64,000 nucleotides of DNA from Micromonospora purpureochromogenes. GTDB lineage: Bacteria; Actinomycetota; Actinomycetes; Mycobacteriales; Micromonosporaceae. Shown piece by piece: positions 1 through 8,839 of the stretch. The position numbers and the translations under genes are program-made. The DNA is taken from assembly GCF_900091515.1 (NCBI RefSeq), contig NZ_LT607410.1, positions 2,418,001 through 2,482,000 on the forward strand, given 5' to 3'. Every line of letters starts with the position of its first letter. Within the stretch, counting starts at the first letter, position 1. A model generated the notes under the pieces. That model was not told where the DNA came from. It searched no databases and saw nothing but the letters and a program-made list of their open reading frames with translations.

Positions 1-1739
1 GACGGGGTCAGTTCGCCGGTGGCCTCGGTGAAGTCCCGGGGCAGGATCCGGAAGACCTTGATCGCCTCGGCCTTGGAGACCGCCTGGTTGGCCACGTCGA
101 CCGCGCCCTGGATCTCGACCCGCAGCTCCTCGTGGTCGACCAGCTCCTCGACCCGCGTGTCCTCCGGCAGGCCGTGCGTGGCCAGCCACTTCGGCAGGGC
201 CTCCTCGTCGACGGTGACCAGCGCGGCGATGAACGGCTGCCGGTCGCCGACCACCAGGCACTGGCTGACCAGCGGGTGCGCCCGCACCTGGTCCTCGAGC
301 ACGACCGGTGCGACGTTCTTGCCGCCGGCCGTCACGATGATCTCCTTCTTGCGGCCGGTGATGCTGACGAACCCGTCGCTGTCGATCTGACCCAGGTCGC
401 CGGTGCGGAACCAGCCGTCGGTGGTGATCGCCTCGGCGGTCGCCGCCTCGTTGCGCCAGTAGCCCTGGAAGATCAGGTCGCCGGAGATCAGGATCTCGCC
501 GTCGTCGTCGATCCGGATGGTGACGCCGGGCAGCGGCCGGCCGACCGTGCCGATCCGGGTGGCGGTGGGCAGGTTCGCGGCGGCGGCGGGGGAGGTCTCG
601 GTCAGGCCGTAGCCCTCGCAGATGGTCACCCCGATGCCGCGGAAGAAGTGCCCGAGCCGGGCGCCGAGCGGGGCGCCACCGGAGATCGCGTCCCGGCAGC
701 GGCCGCCGAGCGCGGCGCGCAGCTTGCGGTAGACCAGCTTGTCGAAGAGCGCGTGCTGGGCGCGCAGGGTCAGGCCCGGGCCGTCGGGGGTCTCCAGCGC
801 CTCGCTGTAGGCGATGGCCACCCGCTCGGCCCGGTCGAAGATCTTGCCCTTGCCGTCCGCCTCGGCCTTCTGCCGGGCGGCGTTGTAGACCTTCTCGAAG
901 ACCCGGGGTACGGAGAGCACGAAGGTCGGCTTGAACGCCTGGAGCTCGGCGACCAGGTTCTTGGTGTCGGGGCAGTACGCCATGGTGGCCCGGGCCTGCA
1001 CCACGCCGATCTGGATGAGCCGGGCGAAGGCGTGCGCCAGCGGGAGGAAGAGCAGGGTCGACGCGCCGGGCCGGAACAGGTTCGGCAGCACCGGCACGGC
1101 GTTGGCGATGTCGGCGTACATGTTGCGGTGGGTCAGCACGCAGCCCTTGGGCCGGCCGGTGGTGCCGCTGGTGTAGATGATCGTGGCGACGTCGGCGGCG
1201 CGGACCGCCTTGCGGCGCCGCTCGACCTCCTCCGGTTCGACCGACGCGCCGGCCGCGACGATCTCGTCCACCCCGCCCAGCTCGATCTGCCAGACCTGGC
1301 GCAGCTCGGGCAGCCGGTCGCGGACGCCGGCGACCAGGGTGGCGTGCGCGTTGGACTCCACCACGACGGCGACCGCGCCGGAGTCGGCGAGGATCCAGGC
1401 GGCCTGCTCGGCGCTGGAGGTCTCGTAGATGGGCACGGTGACCGCGCCGGCCGCCCAGATGGCGTAGTCGAGCAGGGTCCACTCGTAGCGGGTGCGGCTC
1501 ATCAGCGCGACCCGGTCGCCCGGGTTGACGCCCGAGCCGACCAGGCCGCGGGCCACGGCGACGACCTCGTCGCGGAACTGCCGGCAGGTCACGTCCACCT
1601 GGGCGGCACCCTCGGCGCGGGCGGCGGGCCGGACGAACTGGACCGCGTCCGGCGCGGTCGCGGCGTTGTCCCAGACCGGGTCGGTCAGGTTGGCCGCGTC
1701 GCCGATGGTGACGATCGGCGGGACGGAGAACTCGCGCAC
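1..1739 (-). CDS. Long-chain fatty-acid-CoA ligase, FadD15-like (3' end cut by window)
   Basis: AMP-forming acyl-CoA synthetase that activates long-chain fatty acids to acyl-AMP and then acyl-CoA. The P-loop-like AMP motif YTSGTTGRPKG lies at residues 189-199, followed by the adenylation-domain motif CEGYGLTETSPA and the TGDLG and GRKKEIIVTAGGKN motifs of the C-terminal hinge. The visible part is about 579 codons; the family runs to about 600, so only some 20 C-terminal residues are missing. I chose GTG at 1739 (protein starts MREFSVPPIV) because GAGGGA sits 6 nt before it; GTG at 1745 has no room for a ribosome site. It diverges from the SRPBCC gene at 1949, and FadD15 with an SRPBCC protein next door is a conserved actinobacterial pairing. 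Confidence 0.93.
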   Translation of the reverse strand, partial: MREFSVPPIVTIGDAANLTDPVWDNAATAPDAVQFVRPAARAEGAAQVDVTCRQFRDEVVAVARGLVGSGVNPGDRVALMSRTRYEWTLLDYAIWAAGAVTVPIYETSSAEQAAWILADSGAVAVVVESNAHATLVAGVRDRLPELRQVWQIELGGVDEIVAAGASVEPEEVERRRKAVRAADVATIIYTSGTTGRPKGCVLTHRNMYADIANAVPVLPNLFRPGASTLLFLPLAHAFARLIQIGVVQARATMAYCPDTKNLVAELQAFKPTFVLSVPRVFEKVYNAARQKAEADGKGKIFDRAERVAIAYSEALETPDGPGLTLRAQHALFDKLVYRKLRAALGGRCRDAISGGAPLGARLGHFFRGIGVTICEGYGLTETSPAAAANLPTATRIGTVGRPLPGVTIRIDDDGEILISGDLIFQGYWRNEAATAEAITTDGWFRTGDLGQIDSDGFVSITGRKKEIIVTAGGKNVAPVVLEDQVRAHPLVSQCLVVGDRQPFIAALVTVDEEALPKWLATHGLPEDTRVEELVDHEELRVEIQGAVDVANQAVSKAEAIKVFRILPRDFTEATGELTP

Positions 1740-1936
1740 CTGCACTCCCTCGTGCTCGCACTGGCCGGGCCGGCCGCCGTGGCGGTTCGGCTTTGTCGAA
1801 ACCTACCCGCACGCCCGGGCGGGTGAGGTAGGGAGGCCGCCCGCCCGCCTGGTGGGACGCCGCCGTCGCGGGGCCGTCGGCGCCGCCGCGCCGGGCGTGG
1901 CCGGGGTCAAGCGCCGCGCGCCGGGGTCGCTCCGGG

Positions 1937-1942
1937 TAGCCT
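1937..1942 (+). promoter_or_regulatory. -10 element of leaderless SRPBCC mRNA
   Basis: TAGCCT ends 6 nt before the ATG at 1949, with no ribosome site between. This spacing puts the transcription start on the start codon. Confidence 0.5.
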
Positions 1943-1948
1943 CCCCCC

Positions 1949-2404
1949 ATGGCGGACTCCTCCACCCAGTCGATCATCATCGGCGCGTCACCGGACCGGG
2001 TGGCGGCGGTCATCTGCGACTTCGCGAGCTACCCCGAGTGGACCGAGGCGGTGCGCCGGGCCGAGGTGGTCGAGGAGTACGAGGACGGCTACGCCAGCCA
2101 GGTCCACTTCACCATCGACGCCGGCGTGATGGCCGACGAGTACGTGCTGGCGTACGAGTACGCCGAGGACCTGTCCCGGATCGAGTGGCACCTGGTGGCG
2201 CCGTCGAAGATGCAGAAGTCCCAGCGCGGGTCGTACGACATCGTCGGCAACCCGGACGGGACGTCGACGGTCACCTACACCCTCGAGGTCGAGCTGTCGG
2301 TGGGCATGCTCGGCATGTTTCGCCGCAAGGCCGAGAAAATGATCATGGATACGGCGTTGAAGCAGCTCAAGCGCCGGGTAGAAGCAACCGGTGCGGCACA
2401 GTGA
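1949..2404 (+). CDS. SRPBCC (START-like) family protein, Rv2185c type
   Basis: 151-residue protein of the SRPBCC/polyketide cyclase-dehydrase superfamily, a helix-grip fold with a hydrophobic ligand pocket. The pattern is typical: an N-terminal strand (STQSIIIGASPDRV), then the FASYPEWTEAVRRAEVVEEY segment, and a C-terminal long helix rich in Lys and Arg. Ligand and partner are unknown; the neighbour fadD suggests a lipid. The next gene starts 31 nt downstream, and the run through to the phosphatase at 4838 looks like one transcription unit. The start is set by a leaderless -10 at 1937. Confidence 0.85.
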   Translation: MADSSTQSIIIGASPDRVAAVICDFASYPEWTEAVRRAEVVEEYEDGYASQVHFTIDAGVMADEYVLAYEYAEDLSRIEWHLVAPSKMQKSQRGSYDIVGNPDGTSTVTYTLEVELSVGMLGMFRRKAEKMIMDTALKQLKRRVEATGAAQ

Positions 2405-2435
2405 CGCAGCCGGCGGCACGGTAGAGGAGCCGACG

Positions 2436-3104
2436 ATGGCGGGTACGCAACCGGGCTCCGCCCGGGAGGAGGCCGAGCGGCTCGTCGCCACGCTGCTGGC
2501 CACGGCACGGTTGGCCAACGCCGGGTCCGGCGGCGGTCCGTGGGGCCCGCTCGGTGGGATCCTCTCCGGTGTCCTCGGTCACAGTGGCGGCGCCTCCGGC
2601 CCGGCCGGGGGTGCCGGCGGCACCGGGGGATTCGCCACCGGATCGCCGGAATGCTGCGTCTGCCCGGTCTGCCGCGGTATCGCGGCGCTGCGCGATCCGA
2701 GTCCGGAATTCGCCGAGCGGCTCGCCACCGGCGCCGGTGATCTGGCCGCCGGGATCGCCAGTCTGATGCGCGCGTTCGCTCCCGCCGACAGCGGGGAAGC
2801 CTCGGACAGGGCGGCCGGAGCGGCCGGTGCCCCCGGACCCGCCGCCAGGTCGGACGCCGACGCCGACCACGTGTGGCGCGAGGCGACCCGTACCGGGCAT
2901 GATTCTCCGTCGGCGCCGGAGCGGGACGTCTGGTCCGCCGCCACGCGGGCGGAGGACGTGGTCGTGCCGGCCGCCGCCGCGCCCGTCGACGACGCCGGGC
3001 CGGTCGCGCCGGCCCAGGTCCGGTCGACGGCCGACCGTCCGGTGGTGCCCGCCTCGCGAGCGCCGGCCGGCGCGGGCGGGGACGCACCAGGCGACGAGGC
3101 CTGA
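2436..3104 (+). CDS. Conserved hypothetical protein with CxxC pair
   Basis: 222 residues, rich in Ala, Gly and Pro. I do not recognise a catalytic family. The only conserved-looking core is residues around 65-110: ECCVCPVCRG, which could bind a metal, followed by an amphipathic helix (AERLATGAGDLAAGIASLMR). The C-terminal half is low complexity and acidic, probably disordered. ATG at 2436 is preferred because GAGGAG lies 8 nt upstream. It sits between the SRPBCC gene and the ROK kinase on the same strand; actinobacteria often keep such a protein in this position, but the role is not known to me. Confidence 0.7.
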   Translation: MAGTQPGSAREEAERLVATLLATARLANAGSGGGPWGPLGGILSGVLGHSGGASGPAGGAGGTGGFATGSPECCVCPVCRGIAALRDPSPEFAERLATGAGDLAAGIASLMRAFAPADSGEASDRAAGAAGAPGPAARSDADADHVWREATRTGHDSPSAPERDVWSAATRAEDVVVPAAAAPVDDAGPVAPAQVRSTADRPVVPASRAPAGAGGDAPGDEA

Positions 3105-3177
3105 ACACGGGACATCCGACATCACATCCGGCCGGTCCGGCCGATGTCGGGCAGCACAGCAGAGGGGAGTGGCAGCG

Positions 3178-4125
3178 GTGACGCTGACCATCGGAGTCGA
3201 CGTCGGTGGCACGAAGGTGGCCGGCGGTGTCGTGGACGACACCGGCAAGGTTCTCGTGCAGGCCCGACGGGACACCCCTGCGGACGATGTCGGCAAGACC
3301 CGCGACGTCATCATCGAGCTGGTCACCGAACTGGCGACCGGCCACGACATCGGCGCGGTCGGCATCGGCGCGGCCGGTTGGATCGACGCCTCCCGCTCCA
3401 CCGTGCTCTTCGCCCCCAACCTGGCCTGGCGGGACGAACCGCTGCGCGAGTACGTCAGCACCGCCACCGGCCTGCCGGTGATCGTGGAGAACGACGGCAA
3501 CGTGGCCGCCTGGGCCGAGTTCCGCTACGGCGCGGCCCGCGACGCCGACGACTCGATGGTCATGTTCACCATCGGCACCGGGGTCGGCGGCGGCATCGTG
3601 CTCGGCGGCGAGCTGCTGCGCGGCGCCAACGGCATCGCGGCCGAGCTCGGCCACATGCTGACCGTCCCGGACGGCCACCAGTGCGGCTGCGGCCGGCTCG
3701 GCTGCATCGAGCAGTACGCCAGCGGCAGCGCCCTGGTCCGCTTCGCCCGGGCCGGCGCCCGGCAGGAGCCGCAGCGCGCCACCGCCCTGCTGGAGCTGGC
3801 CGGCGGCGACGCCGAGGCGGTCACCGGCCCGATGGTCACCGCCGCCGCGCAGGCCGGCGACCCGATCTCCGCCGAGGCGTTCGCCCAGATCGGGCGCTGG
3901 CTCGGCACCAGCCTGGCCGACATGGCCCAGATCCTCGACCCGCAGGTGCTGGTGGTCGGCGGCGGCGTCGTCGAGGCCGGCGACCTGCTGCTCGGCCCGA
4001 CCCGGCGCTCGTTCACCGACGCGCTGGCCCAGCGCAGCCGGCTCGCCGTGGCCGAGGTGCGCCCCGCTGAGCTGGGCAACACCGCCGGCGTCATCGGTGC
4101 CGCCGACCTCGCCCGCCGGCTGTGA
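3178..4125 (+). CDS. ROK-family glucokinase
   Basis: 315-residue sugar kinase of the ROK family, expected to phosphorylate glucose with ATP in the cytoplasm. Visible motifs are the N-terminal phosphate loop GVDVGGTKVAGG (residues 5-16), the sugar-binding ENDGNVAAWAE, the second phosphate motif TIGTGVGGGI, and the ROK zinc motif ELGHMLTVPDGHQCGCGRLG followed by CIEQYASG. GTG at 3178 is chosen because AGAGGGGAG ends 8 nt upstream; the in-frame GTG at 3169 lies inside that ribosome site. Its stop overlaps the next start (GTGA), so the two are translationally coupled. Confidence 0.9.
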   Translation: MTLTIGVDVGGTKVAGGVVDDTGKVLVQARRDTPADDVGKTRDVIIELVTELATGHDIGAVGIGAAGWIDASRSTVLFAPNLAWRDEPLREYVSTATGLPVIVENDGNVAAWAEFRYGAARDADDSMVMFTIGTGVGGGIVLGGELLRGANGIAAELGHMLTVPDGHQCGCGRLGCIEQYASGSALVRFARAGARQEPQRATALLELAGGDAEAVTGPMVTAAAQAGDPISAEAFAQIGRWLGTSLADMAQILDPQVLVVGGGVVEAGDLLLGPTRRSFTDALAQRSRLAVAEVRPAELGNTAGVIGAADLARRL

Positions 4126-4838
4126 CCGTCGCGCCGGCCCCCGCCGGCGGGGTGCGACTGCGGGTGGTGTCGTACAACATCCACAGCCAGCGTGACGACA
4201 CGGCCGCGCTGGCGGCGGTGGTCCGCGAGGCGGCCCCCGACGTGGTGATCGTGCAGGAGGCCCCGCGCCGGTTCCGCTGGCGGCAGCGCTGCGCCACCCT
4301 CGCCGAGTCGTTCGGCCTGGTGGTGGCCGCCGGTGGCCTGCCGTCGCTGGGCAACCTGCTGCTCACCAGCCTCCGGGTGCGGGTGCTGGCGACCCGCTGC
4401 CAGCGGTTTCCGCTCACCCCCGGGCGGCACCTGCGCGGCGCGGCGTACGCCGAGTGCGCCGTCGGCGGCGCGCGGTTCCTGCTGGCCGGCTCGCACCTGT
4501 CCACCGACCCGGCCGAGCGGCCCCGCCAGGCCGCGCTGCTCAAGCGCGAGCTGGCCGGCGCCGACCTGCCGGTGGTGCTGGGCGCGGACCTCAACGAGGG
4601 CCCGGACGGGGCGGCCTGGCGCACCGTCGGTGCGGGACTGACCGACGCGGCGGTCGCCGCCGACGCCGCTGACCGGCACACCTACTCCTGCGCCAACCCG
4701 CGCCGGCGCATCGACGCGCTCTTCGTCGATCCGCGGGTCACCGTGGTCGGCTACGACGTGGTCGACACCCCGCTCACCCGGCGGGCCAGCGACCACTTCC
4801 CGGTCCTGGTCGACCTGCTCCTGCCGGCCACCGCCTGA
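4122..4838 (+). CDS. Endonuclease/exonuclease/phosphatase family protein
   Basis: 238 residues with the DNase I-like EEP fold: SYNIHSQRDD near residue 18, the metal-binding QEAP, GADLNEGPDG, and the terminal ASDHFPVLVDL catalytic His motif. Members cleave phosphodiester bonds in nucleic acids, lipids or sugar phosphates, and the substrate here cannot be told from sequence. No signal peptide is evident. The GTG start overlaps the glucokinase stop by 4 nt. It probably ends the transcription unit that starts at 1949. Confidence 0.85.
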   Translation: MTVAPAPAGGVRLRVVSYNIHSQRDDTAALAAVVREAAPDVVIVQEAPRRFRWRQRCATLAESFGLVVAAGGLPSLGNLLLTSLRVRVLATRCQRFPLTPGRHLRGAAYAECAVGGARFLLAGSHLSTDPAERPRQAALLKRELAGADLPVVLGADLNEGPDGAAWRTVGAGLTDAAVAADAADRHTYSCANPRRRIDALFVDPRVTVVGYDVVDTPLTRRASDHFPVLVDLLLPATA

Positions 4839-4871
4839 GCCCGGCGCCGGTCCGCGCCCGGAGTGCCGGGC

Positions 4872-4901
4872 TGGACAACCGGCTCCGGGTACGGGGAGGA
4901 T
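4872..4901 (+). promoter_or_regulatory. Predicted promoter of monooxygenase operon
   Basis: TGGACA (4872-4877) and GAGGAT (4896-4901) are spaced by 18 nt. The predicted start near 4908 falls on the candidate LexA box. Confidence 0.4.
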
Positions 4902-4907
4902 GCCCGT

Positions 4908-4921
4908 CGAACCGGCGTTCG
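4908..4921 (+). promoter_or_regulatory. Candidate LexA (SOS) box
   Basis: CGAACCGGCGTTCG is a perfect CGAAC-N4-GTTCG match and differs from the actinobacterial consensus CGAACRNRYGTTYG at one inner base. It lies at the predicted transcription start, 25 nt before the monooxygenase start codon. Confidence 0.5.
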
Positions 4922-4945
4922 TGCCGCACATAAGGAGATTCCCCG

Positions 4946-6352
4946 GTGCCCCCCTCCACCGAGCACGGCCGGCCCGATCCGGAGACCACGCTCGCCCCGA
5001 GCCGGGACGGCCGCCCGGTCTCCGACCGGGGCGACACGGTCTGCGTCATCGGCGCCGGCGCCAGCGGCCTGACCGCCGTGAAGAACCTGAAAGAGCACGG
5101 CTTCGGCGTCGACTGCTACGAGCGCGAGACCGGCGTCGGCGGCGCGTGGAACTGGCGGCACGACCGCAGCCCGGTGTACGCCAGCACCCACCTGATCTCG
5201 TCGCGGCCGTTCACCCAGTTCCCCGACTTCCCGATGCCGGACTCCTGGCCGGACTACCCGCACCACAGCCAGCTGCTGTCCTACTTCGAGCGCTACGCCG
5301 ACCACTTCGACCTGCGCCAGCACATCTGGTTCGGCACCGAGGTCGTCCGGGTCGAGCCGGTGGTCGGCGATCGCTGGGACGTCACCACCCGCAGCACCGG
5401 CGGGTACGGCCCGGAGCGCACCTCCCGCTACGCCGCTGTGGTGGTCGCCAACGGCCACAACTGGTCGCCGAAGCTGCCCCGCTACGAGGGGCTGGAGGAG
5501 TTCCGGGGCGAGGTCATGCACGCCTCGTCCTACAAGGACCCCGCGCAGCTGCGCGGCAAGCGGGTGCTGGTGGTCGGCGCGGGCAACACCGGCTGTGACA
5601 TCGCGGTCGAGGCCGCCCAGCAGGCCTCCCGCTGCTGGCACTCCACCCGCCGCGGCTACTGGTACGCCCCGAAGTACGTCCTCGGCCGCCCGGCCGACCA
5701 GGTCAACGACGCCCTGCTCGCGCTGCGCGTGCCGCTGCGGGTCCGGCAGTGGCTCTACCACTGGACGCTGCGGCTGACCGTCGGCGACCTGACCCGGTTC
5801 GGCCTGCCGAAGCCCGACCACCGGGTCTACGAGACCCATCCGATCGCCAACAGCCAGCTGGTCTACTACGTCGGCCACGGCGAGATCACCCCGGTGCCGG
5901 AGCTGGCCCGGTTCCACGCCGGCGGGGTCACCCTCACCGACGGGCGGGAGATCGACCCGGAACTGGTCGTCTTCGCCACCGGCTACCTGCCCCGCTTCGA
6001 GTTCCTCGACCCGAAGGTGCTCGGCGACGAAGACGCCTCGGGCCGCCCCCGGCTCTGGCTCAACGCCCTCGTCCCCGGGTACCCGACGCTCGCGGTGGCC
6101 GGCCTGGTCCAGCCGGACTCCGGCATCTTCACCCTGTCGCACTGGCAGACCGTGCTCTTCGCCCGGCTGCTCCAGGCCCGGCTGGGCCGCCCGGAGCGGG
6201 CGGCCGCGTTCGCGTCCAAGGTGGAGGCCGGTGCCGGGGAGCGGTACTCCGGCAAGGTCAAGGACAGCAGCCGGCACTGGTTCGAGGTGGGCCACGCCGA
6301 CTACCTGCGCGCCGTACAGCGCGCCCTGCACGAGCTGGAGAGCGACCGGTGA
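4946..6352 (+). CDS. Flavin-containing monooxygenase (class B)
   Basis: 468-residue FAD- and NADPH-dependent monooxygenase. The FAD Rossmann motif VIGAGASGLTAVKNL is at residues 34-48, the NADPH motif VVGAGNTGCDIAVE is mid-protein, and the family fingerprint FxGxxxHxxxY is present as FRGEVMHASSY. Y rather than W at the end of the fingerprint points to an FMO rather than a Baeyer-Villiger enzyme. ATGYLPRFEF is the usual late motif. The GTG start at 4946 has AAGGAG 10 nt upstream. The hydrolase gene follows 55 nt downstream, so the two may process one substrate. A LexA-like box lies at the promoter. The substrate is unknown. Confidence 0.85.
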   Translation: MPPSTEHGRPDPETTLAPSRDGRPVSDRGDTVCVIGAGASGLTAVKNLKEHGFGVDCYERETGVGGAWNWRHDRSPVYASTHLISSRPFTQFPDFPMPDSWPDYPHHSQLLSYFERYADHFDLRQHIWFGTEVVRVEPVVGDRWDVTTRSTGGYGPERTSRYAAVVVANGHNWSPKLPRYEGLEEFRGEVMHASSYKDPAQLRGKRVLVVGAGNTGCDIAVEAAQQASRCWHSTRRGYWYAPKYVLGRPADQVNDALLALRVPLRVRQWLYHWTLRLTVGDLTRFGLPKPDHRVYETHPIANSQLVYYVGHGEITPVPELARFHAGGVTLTDGREIDPELVVFATGYLPRFEFLDPKVLGDEDASGRPRLWLNALVPGYPTLAVAGLVQPDSGIFTLSHWQTVLFARLLQARLGRPERAAAFASKVEAGAGERYSGKVKDSSRHWFEVGHADYLRAVQRALHELESDR

Positions 6353-6407
6353 GTGCGCGCGAGGTGGCGGGGCGGGCTCGAGCGGTCGCGGACGGAGGGC
6401 AAAGCAG

Positions 6408-7223
6408 ATGAGCGAGCGGCTGCGGATCATGCGGGGCCGGGAGTGGGCCCGCCCGGTCCGCCCGGCCCGGCGGGAGGTGCTGGGCGCGGCCCCGGAGCTG
6501 GAGGAGGGGCGGCCGCCGCTGCTCTTCGTCCCCGGCTTCGGGCACGGGGCCTGGGCGTTCGCCGAGCACTGGCTGGAGCACGCCGCGTCGCGCGGCTTCG
6601 CGGCGTACGCGCTGAGCCTGCGTGGGCACGGCGGCAGCGAGCCGGCGCCGGAGGCGACGCTGCGGGCGTACACCCATGACGTGGTCCAGGTGGCCGCGGG
6701 CCTGCCGCGCCAGGCGGTGCTGGTGGGGTACGGCGCCGGGGCGCTCGTGGTGACCCACGCGCTGGCCCGCTACCCGGCCCGGGCCGCGGTGCTGGCCGCG
6801 CCGGTGCTGGGCGGCTGGTCGACGGCCGGCGTGGCGCTGCGCCGCAACCCGGTCGGCACGCTGCCCGCGCTGTTCGGCGGCGGCCTGCGGCTGCACCGCC
6901 GGCAGCTGTTCAGCGGGGAGCTGCCGGAGGCGGACGCCCGCCGGCACGTGGCGCGGCTCGGCCGGGCCGGGCGGCGCGCGCAGTGGCAGCTGCTGGCCGG
7001 CCGGGAGGCCGAGCCGGCGGTGGGTCGCCCGCCGGTGCTGGTGCTGGGCAGCCCGGACGACCGGGTGGTGCCGCCGGCCGCGCTGACCCGGGCCGCCCGC
7101 CGGTACGGCTCGGCTCCGCTGCTCTTTCCCGGCATGGGGCACGACCTGATGCTCGACGCCCGGTGGCGGGAGCCGATCGACGCGATCCTCGACTGGCTGG
7201 TCAAGGACCCGCAGCGGGTGTGA
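6408..7223 (+). CDS. Alpha/beta hydrolase-fold protein lacking the nucleophile serine
   Basis: 271 residues with a clear alpha/beta hydrolase layout: oxyanion region PGFGHGAW (42-49), LRGHGGSEP, acid LGSPDDRVV and histidine GMGHDLML. The nucleophile elbow that should read GxSxG reads GYGAG (107-111; codons GGG TAC GGC GCC GGG), so the serine is glycine. Either the protein is not a classical hydrolase, or it uses water or a cofactor-free mechanism as some members do. ATG at 6408 follows GGAGGG. It is downstream of the monooxygenase, likely co-transcribed, and ends only 6 nt from the convergent otsA stop. Confidence 0.8.
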   Translation: MSERLRIMRGREWARPVRPARREVLGAAPELEEGRPPLLFVPGFGHGAWAFAEHWLEHAASRGFAAYALSLRGHGGSEPAPEATLRAYTHDVVQVAAGLPRQAVLVGYGAGALVVTHALARYPARAAVLAAPVLGGWSTAGVALRRNPVGTLPALFGGGLRLHRRQLFSGELPEADARRHVARLGRAGRRAQWQLLAGREAEPAVGRPPVLVLGSPDDRVVPPAALTRAARRYGSAPLLFPGMGHDLMLDARWREPIDAILDWLVKDPQRV

Positions 7224-7229
7224 CCGGGG

Positions 7230-8663
7230 TCAGCCGGTGCTGCCCAGCCGGGTGACCAGCGAGCCGGTCTGGTCCAGGGCGCTGAGGTAGGAGCGGGCCC
7301 AGGCGCGGATGTCGTGGCGGTGCAGATACGTCCGCATCGCCCGCATCCGGTCGCCGACGTCGTCCGGGCCGGCCCGCAGCGCGGTGAGCAGCATCTGCTT
7401 CAGGCCCTCCAGGTCGTGCGGGTTGACCAGGTACGCCTGCTCCAGCTCGGCCGCCGCGCCGGCGAACTCGCTGAGCAGCAGCGCGCCGGTGTCGTCGACC
7501 CGGGCGGCGACGTACTCCTTGGCGACCAGGTTCATCCCGTCCCGCAGCGGGGTCACCGCCATCACGTCGGCGACCCGGTAGAGGGCGGCCAGCTCGGCGC
7601 GGTCGAAGGGCTGGTTGAGGTAATGGATGGCCGGCTCGCCGACCCGGCCGAACTCGCCGTTGATCCGGCCGACCTCGCGCTCCACCCGGTCCCGCAGTAT
7701 CTGGTACTGGCCGACCCGCTCCCGGCTGGGCACCGCCACCTGGACCAGCACCGTGTCCCGGACCTTGACGTCGCCGCTGGCCAGCAGCTCGCTGTAGGCC
7801 TTGAGCCGCTGCTCGATGCCCTTGGTGTAGTCCATCCGGTCGACGCTGAGGATCACCTGCTGCGGGTCGCCGAGGTCGTGGCGCAGCCGGCGGGCCCGGG
7901 CGGTCACGTCGGGACGGCCGGCGAGCGCAGCCATCTCGGCCGTGTCGATCGAGACCGGGTACGCCCCGACCCGCACCACCCGGTCGTCGACGCCGATCCG
8001 CCGGTCGGTGGCCGGCAGGTCGAGCACCTTCACCACCAACTGGGCGAAGTTGTGCGCGGCCTGGGCCCGCTGGAAGCCGATCAGGTCGGCGCCGAGCATG
8101 CCGCGCAGCAGCTCGGCCCGCCGGGGCAGCTGCATGAACAACTCCGGCGGCGGGAATGGCACGTGCAGGAAGAAGCCGATCCGCAGGTCCGGCCGGAGCG
8201 CCCGGAGCAGGCCGGGAACCAGTTGCAGGTGGTAGTCCTGCACCCAGACCAGGCCGCCCGGCTCGGCCACCGCCGCGGCCGCCTCGGCGAACCGCTGGTT
8301 GACCCGCTGGTACGCCTCCCACCAGCGGCGGTGGTACACCGGCTGCTCGACGGCGTCGTGGTAGAGCGGCCAGAGGGTGGCGTTTGCGAAGCCCTCGTAG
8401 TGGTCGCGCAGGTCCTCGGCGGTGAGCGAGACGGAGTGCATGCGGACGCCGTCGATGTCGGGCAGGCGGGGCGCGGGACCGGTGCCGCCGGCCCAGCCGA
8501 CCCAGGTGGCCGGGGTGTGTCGCAGCAGTGGGTGCAGCGCGCTGACCAGCCCACCGGGGCTGCGGCGCCACTCGCAGGCGCCGTCGGGCGCCATGCTGTC
8601 GTCGATGGGGAGCCGATTGGCCACCACCACCAGGGAACTGGAATTCGGTCGCATCTCGGGCAT
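7230..8663 (-). CDS. otsA: Alpha,alpha-trehalose-phosphate synthase (UDP-forming)
   Basis: 477-residue GT20 glycosyltransferase that joins UDP-glucose (or another NDP-glucose) and glucose-6-phosphate to trehalose-6-phosphate. Family hallmarks are [10 protein letters not shown] (residues 11-20), the GLVSAL glucose-6-P loop, [32 protein letters not shown], and the nucleotide-sugar motif [18 protein letters not shown]. Length is normal. No otsB phosphatase is adjacent, so the second step must be encoded elsewhere. The upstream region 8664-8839 has AT-richer sequence (around 8740-8775) likely to hold its promoter. Confidence 0.95.
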   Translation of the reverse strand: MPEMRPNSSSLVVVANRLPIDDSMAPDGACEWRRSPGGLVSALHPLLRHTPATWVGWAGGTGPAPRLPDIDGVRMHSVSLTAEDLRDHYEGFANATLWPLYHDAVEQPVYHRRWWEAYQRVNQRFAEAAAAVAEPGGLVWVQDYHLQLVPGLLRALRPDLRIGFFLHVPFPPPELFMQLPRRAELLRGMLGADLIGFQRAQAAHNFAQLVVKVLDLPATDRRIGVDDRVVRVGAYPVSIDTAEMAALAGRPDVTARARRLRHDLGDPQQVILSVDRMDYTKGIEQRLKAYSELLASGDVKVRDTVLVQVAVPSRERVGQYQILRDRVEREVGRINGEFGRVGEPAIHYLNQPFDRAELAALYRVADVMAVTPLRDGMNLVAKEYVAARVDDTGALLLSEFAGAAAELEQAYLVNPHDLEGLKQMLLTALRAGPDDVGDRMRAMRTYLHRHDIRAWARSYLSALDQTGSLVTRLGSTG

Positions 8664-8839
8664 TCCGATCCGCAGCGGGGGCCGACCACCGCGAGGGGAG
8701 GAACAACCGGGCAGCCGGAGGGGGGAAGTGACGGACAGCGGTATTCCTACTGACCGTAAGTTACACCACTGTTACCTCGGCGGCGGGGTCGTGGCCGTCC
8801 CGGGATACGGGCGAAGGGTGCCGATCGGACGGGGGAGCG

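Noticed and set aside
1064..1076. GAAC-AG-GTTC in the acyl-CoA ligase gene
   Set aside because: Spacer of 2 nt, not 4, and internal to a gene; not a LexA box.
132..1826. Plus-strand open frame of 564 codons
   Set aside because: It lies opposite the acyl-CoA ligase gene, whose minus-strand product carries all family motifs. The plus-strand product is low-complexity Gly/Asp/Val/Arg sequence typical of antisense frames in GC-rich DNA.
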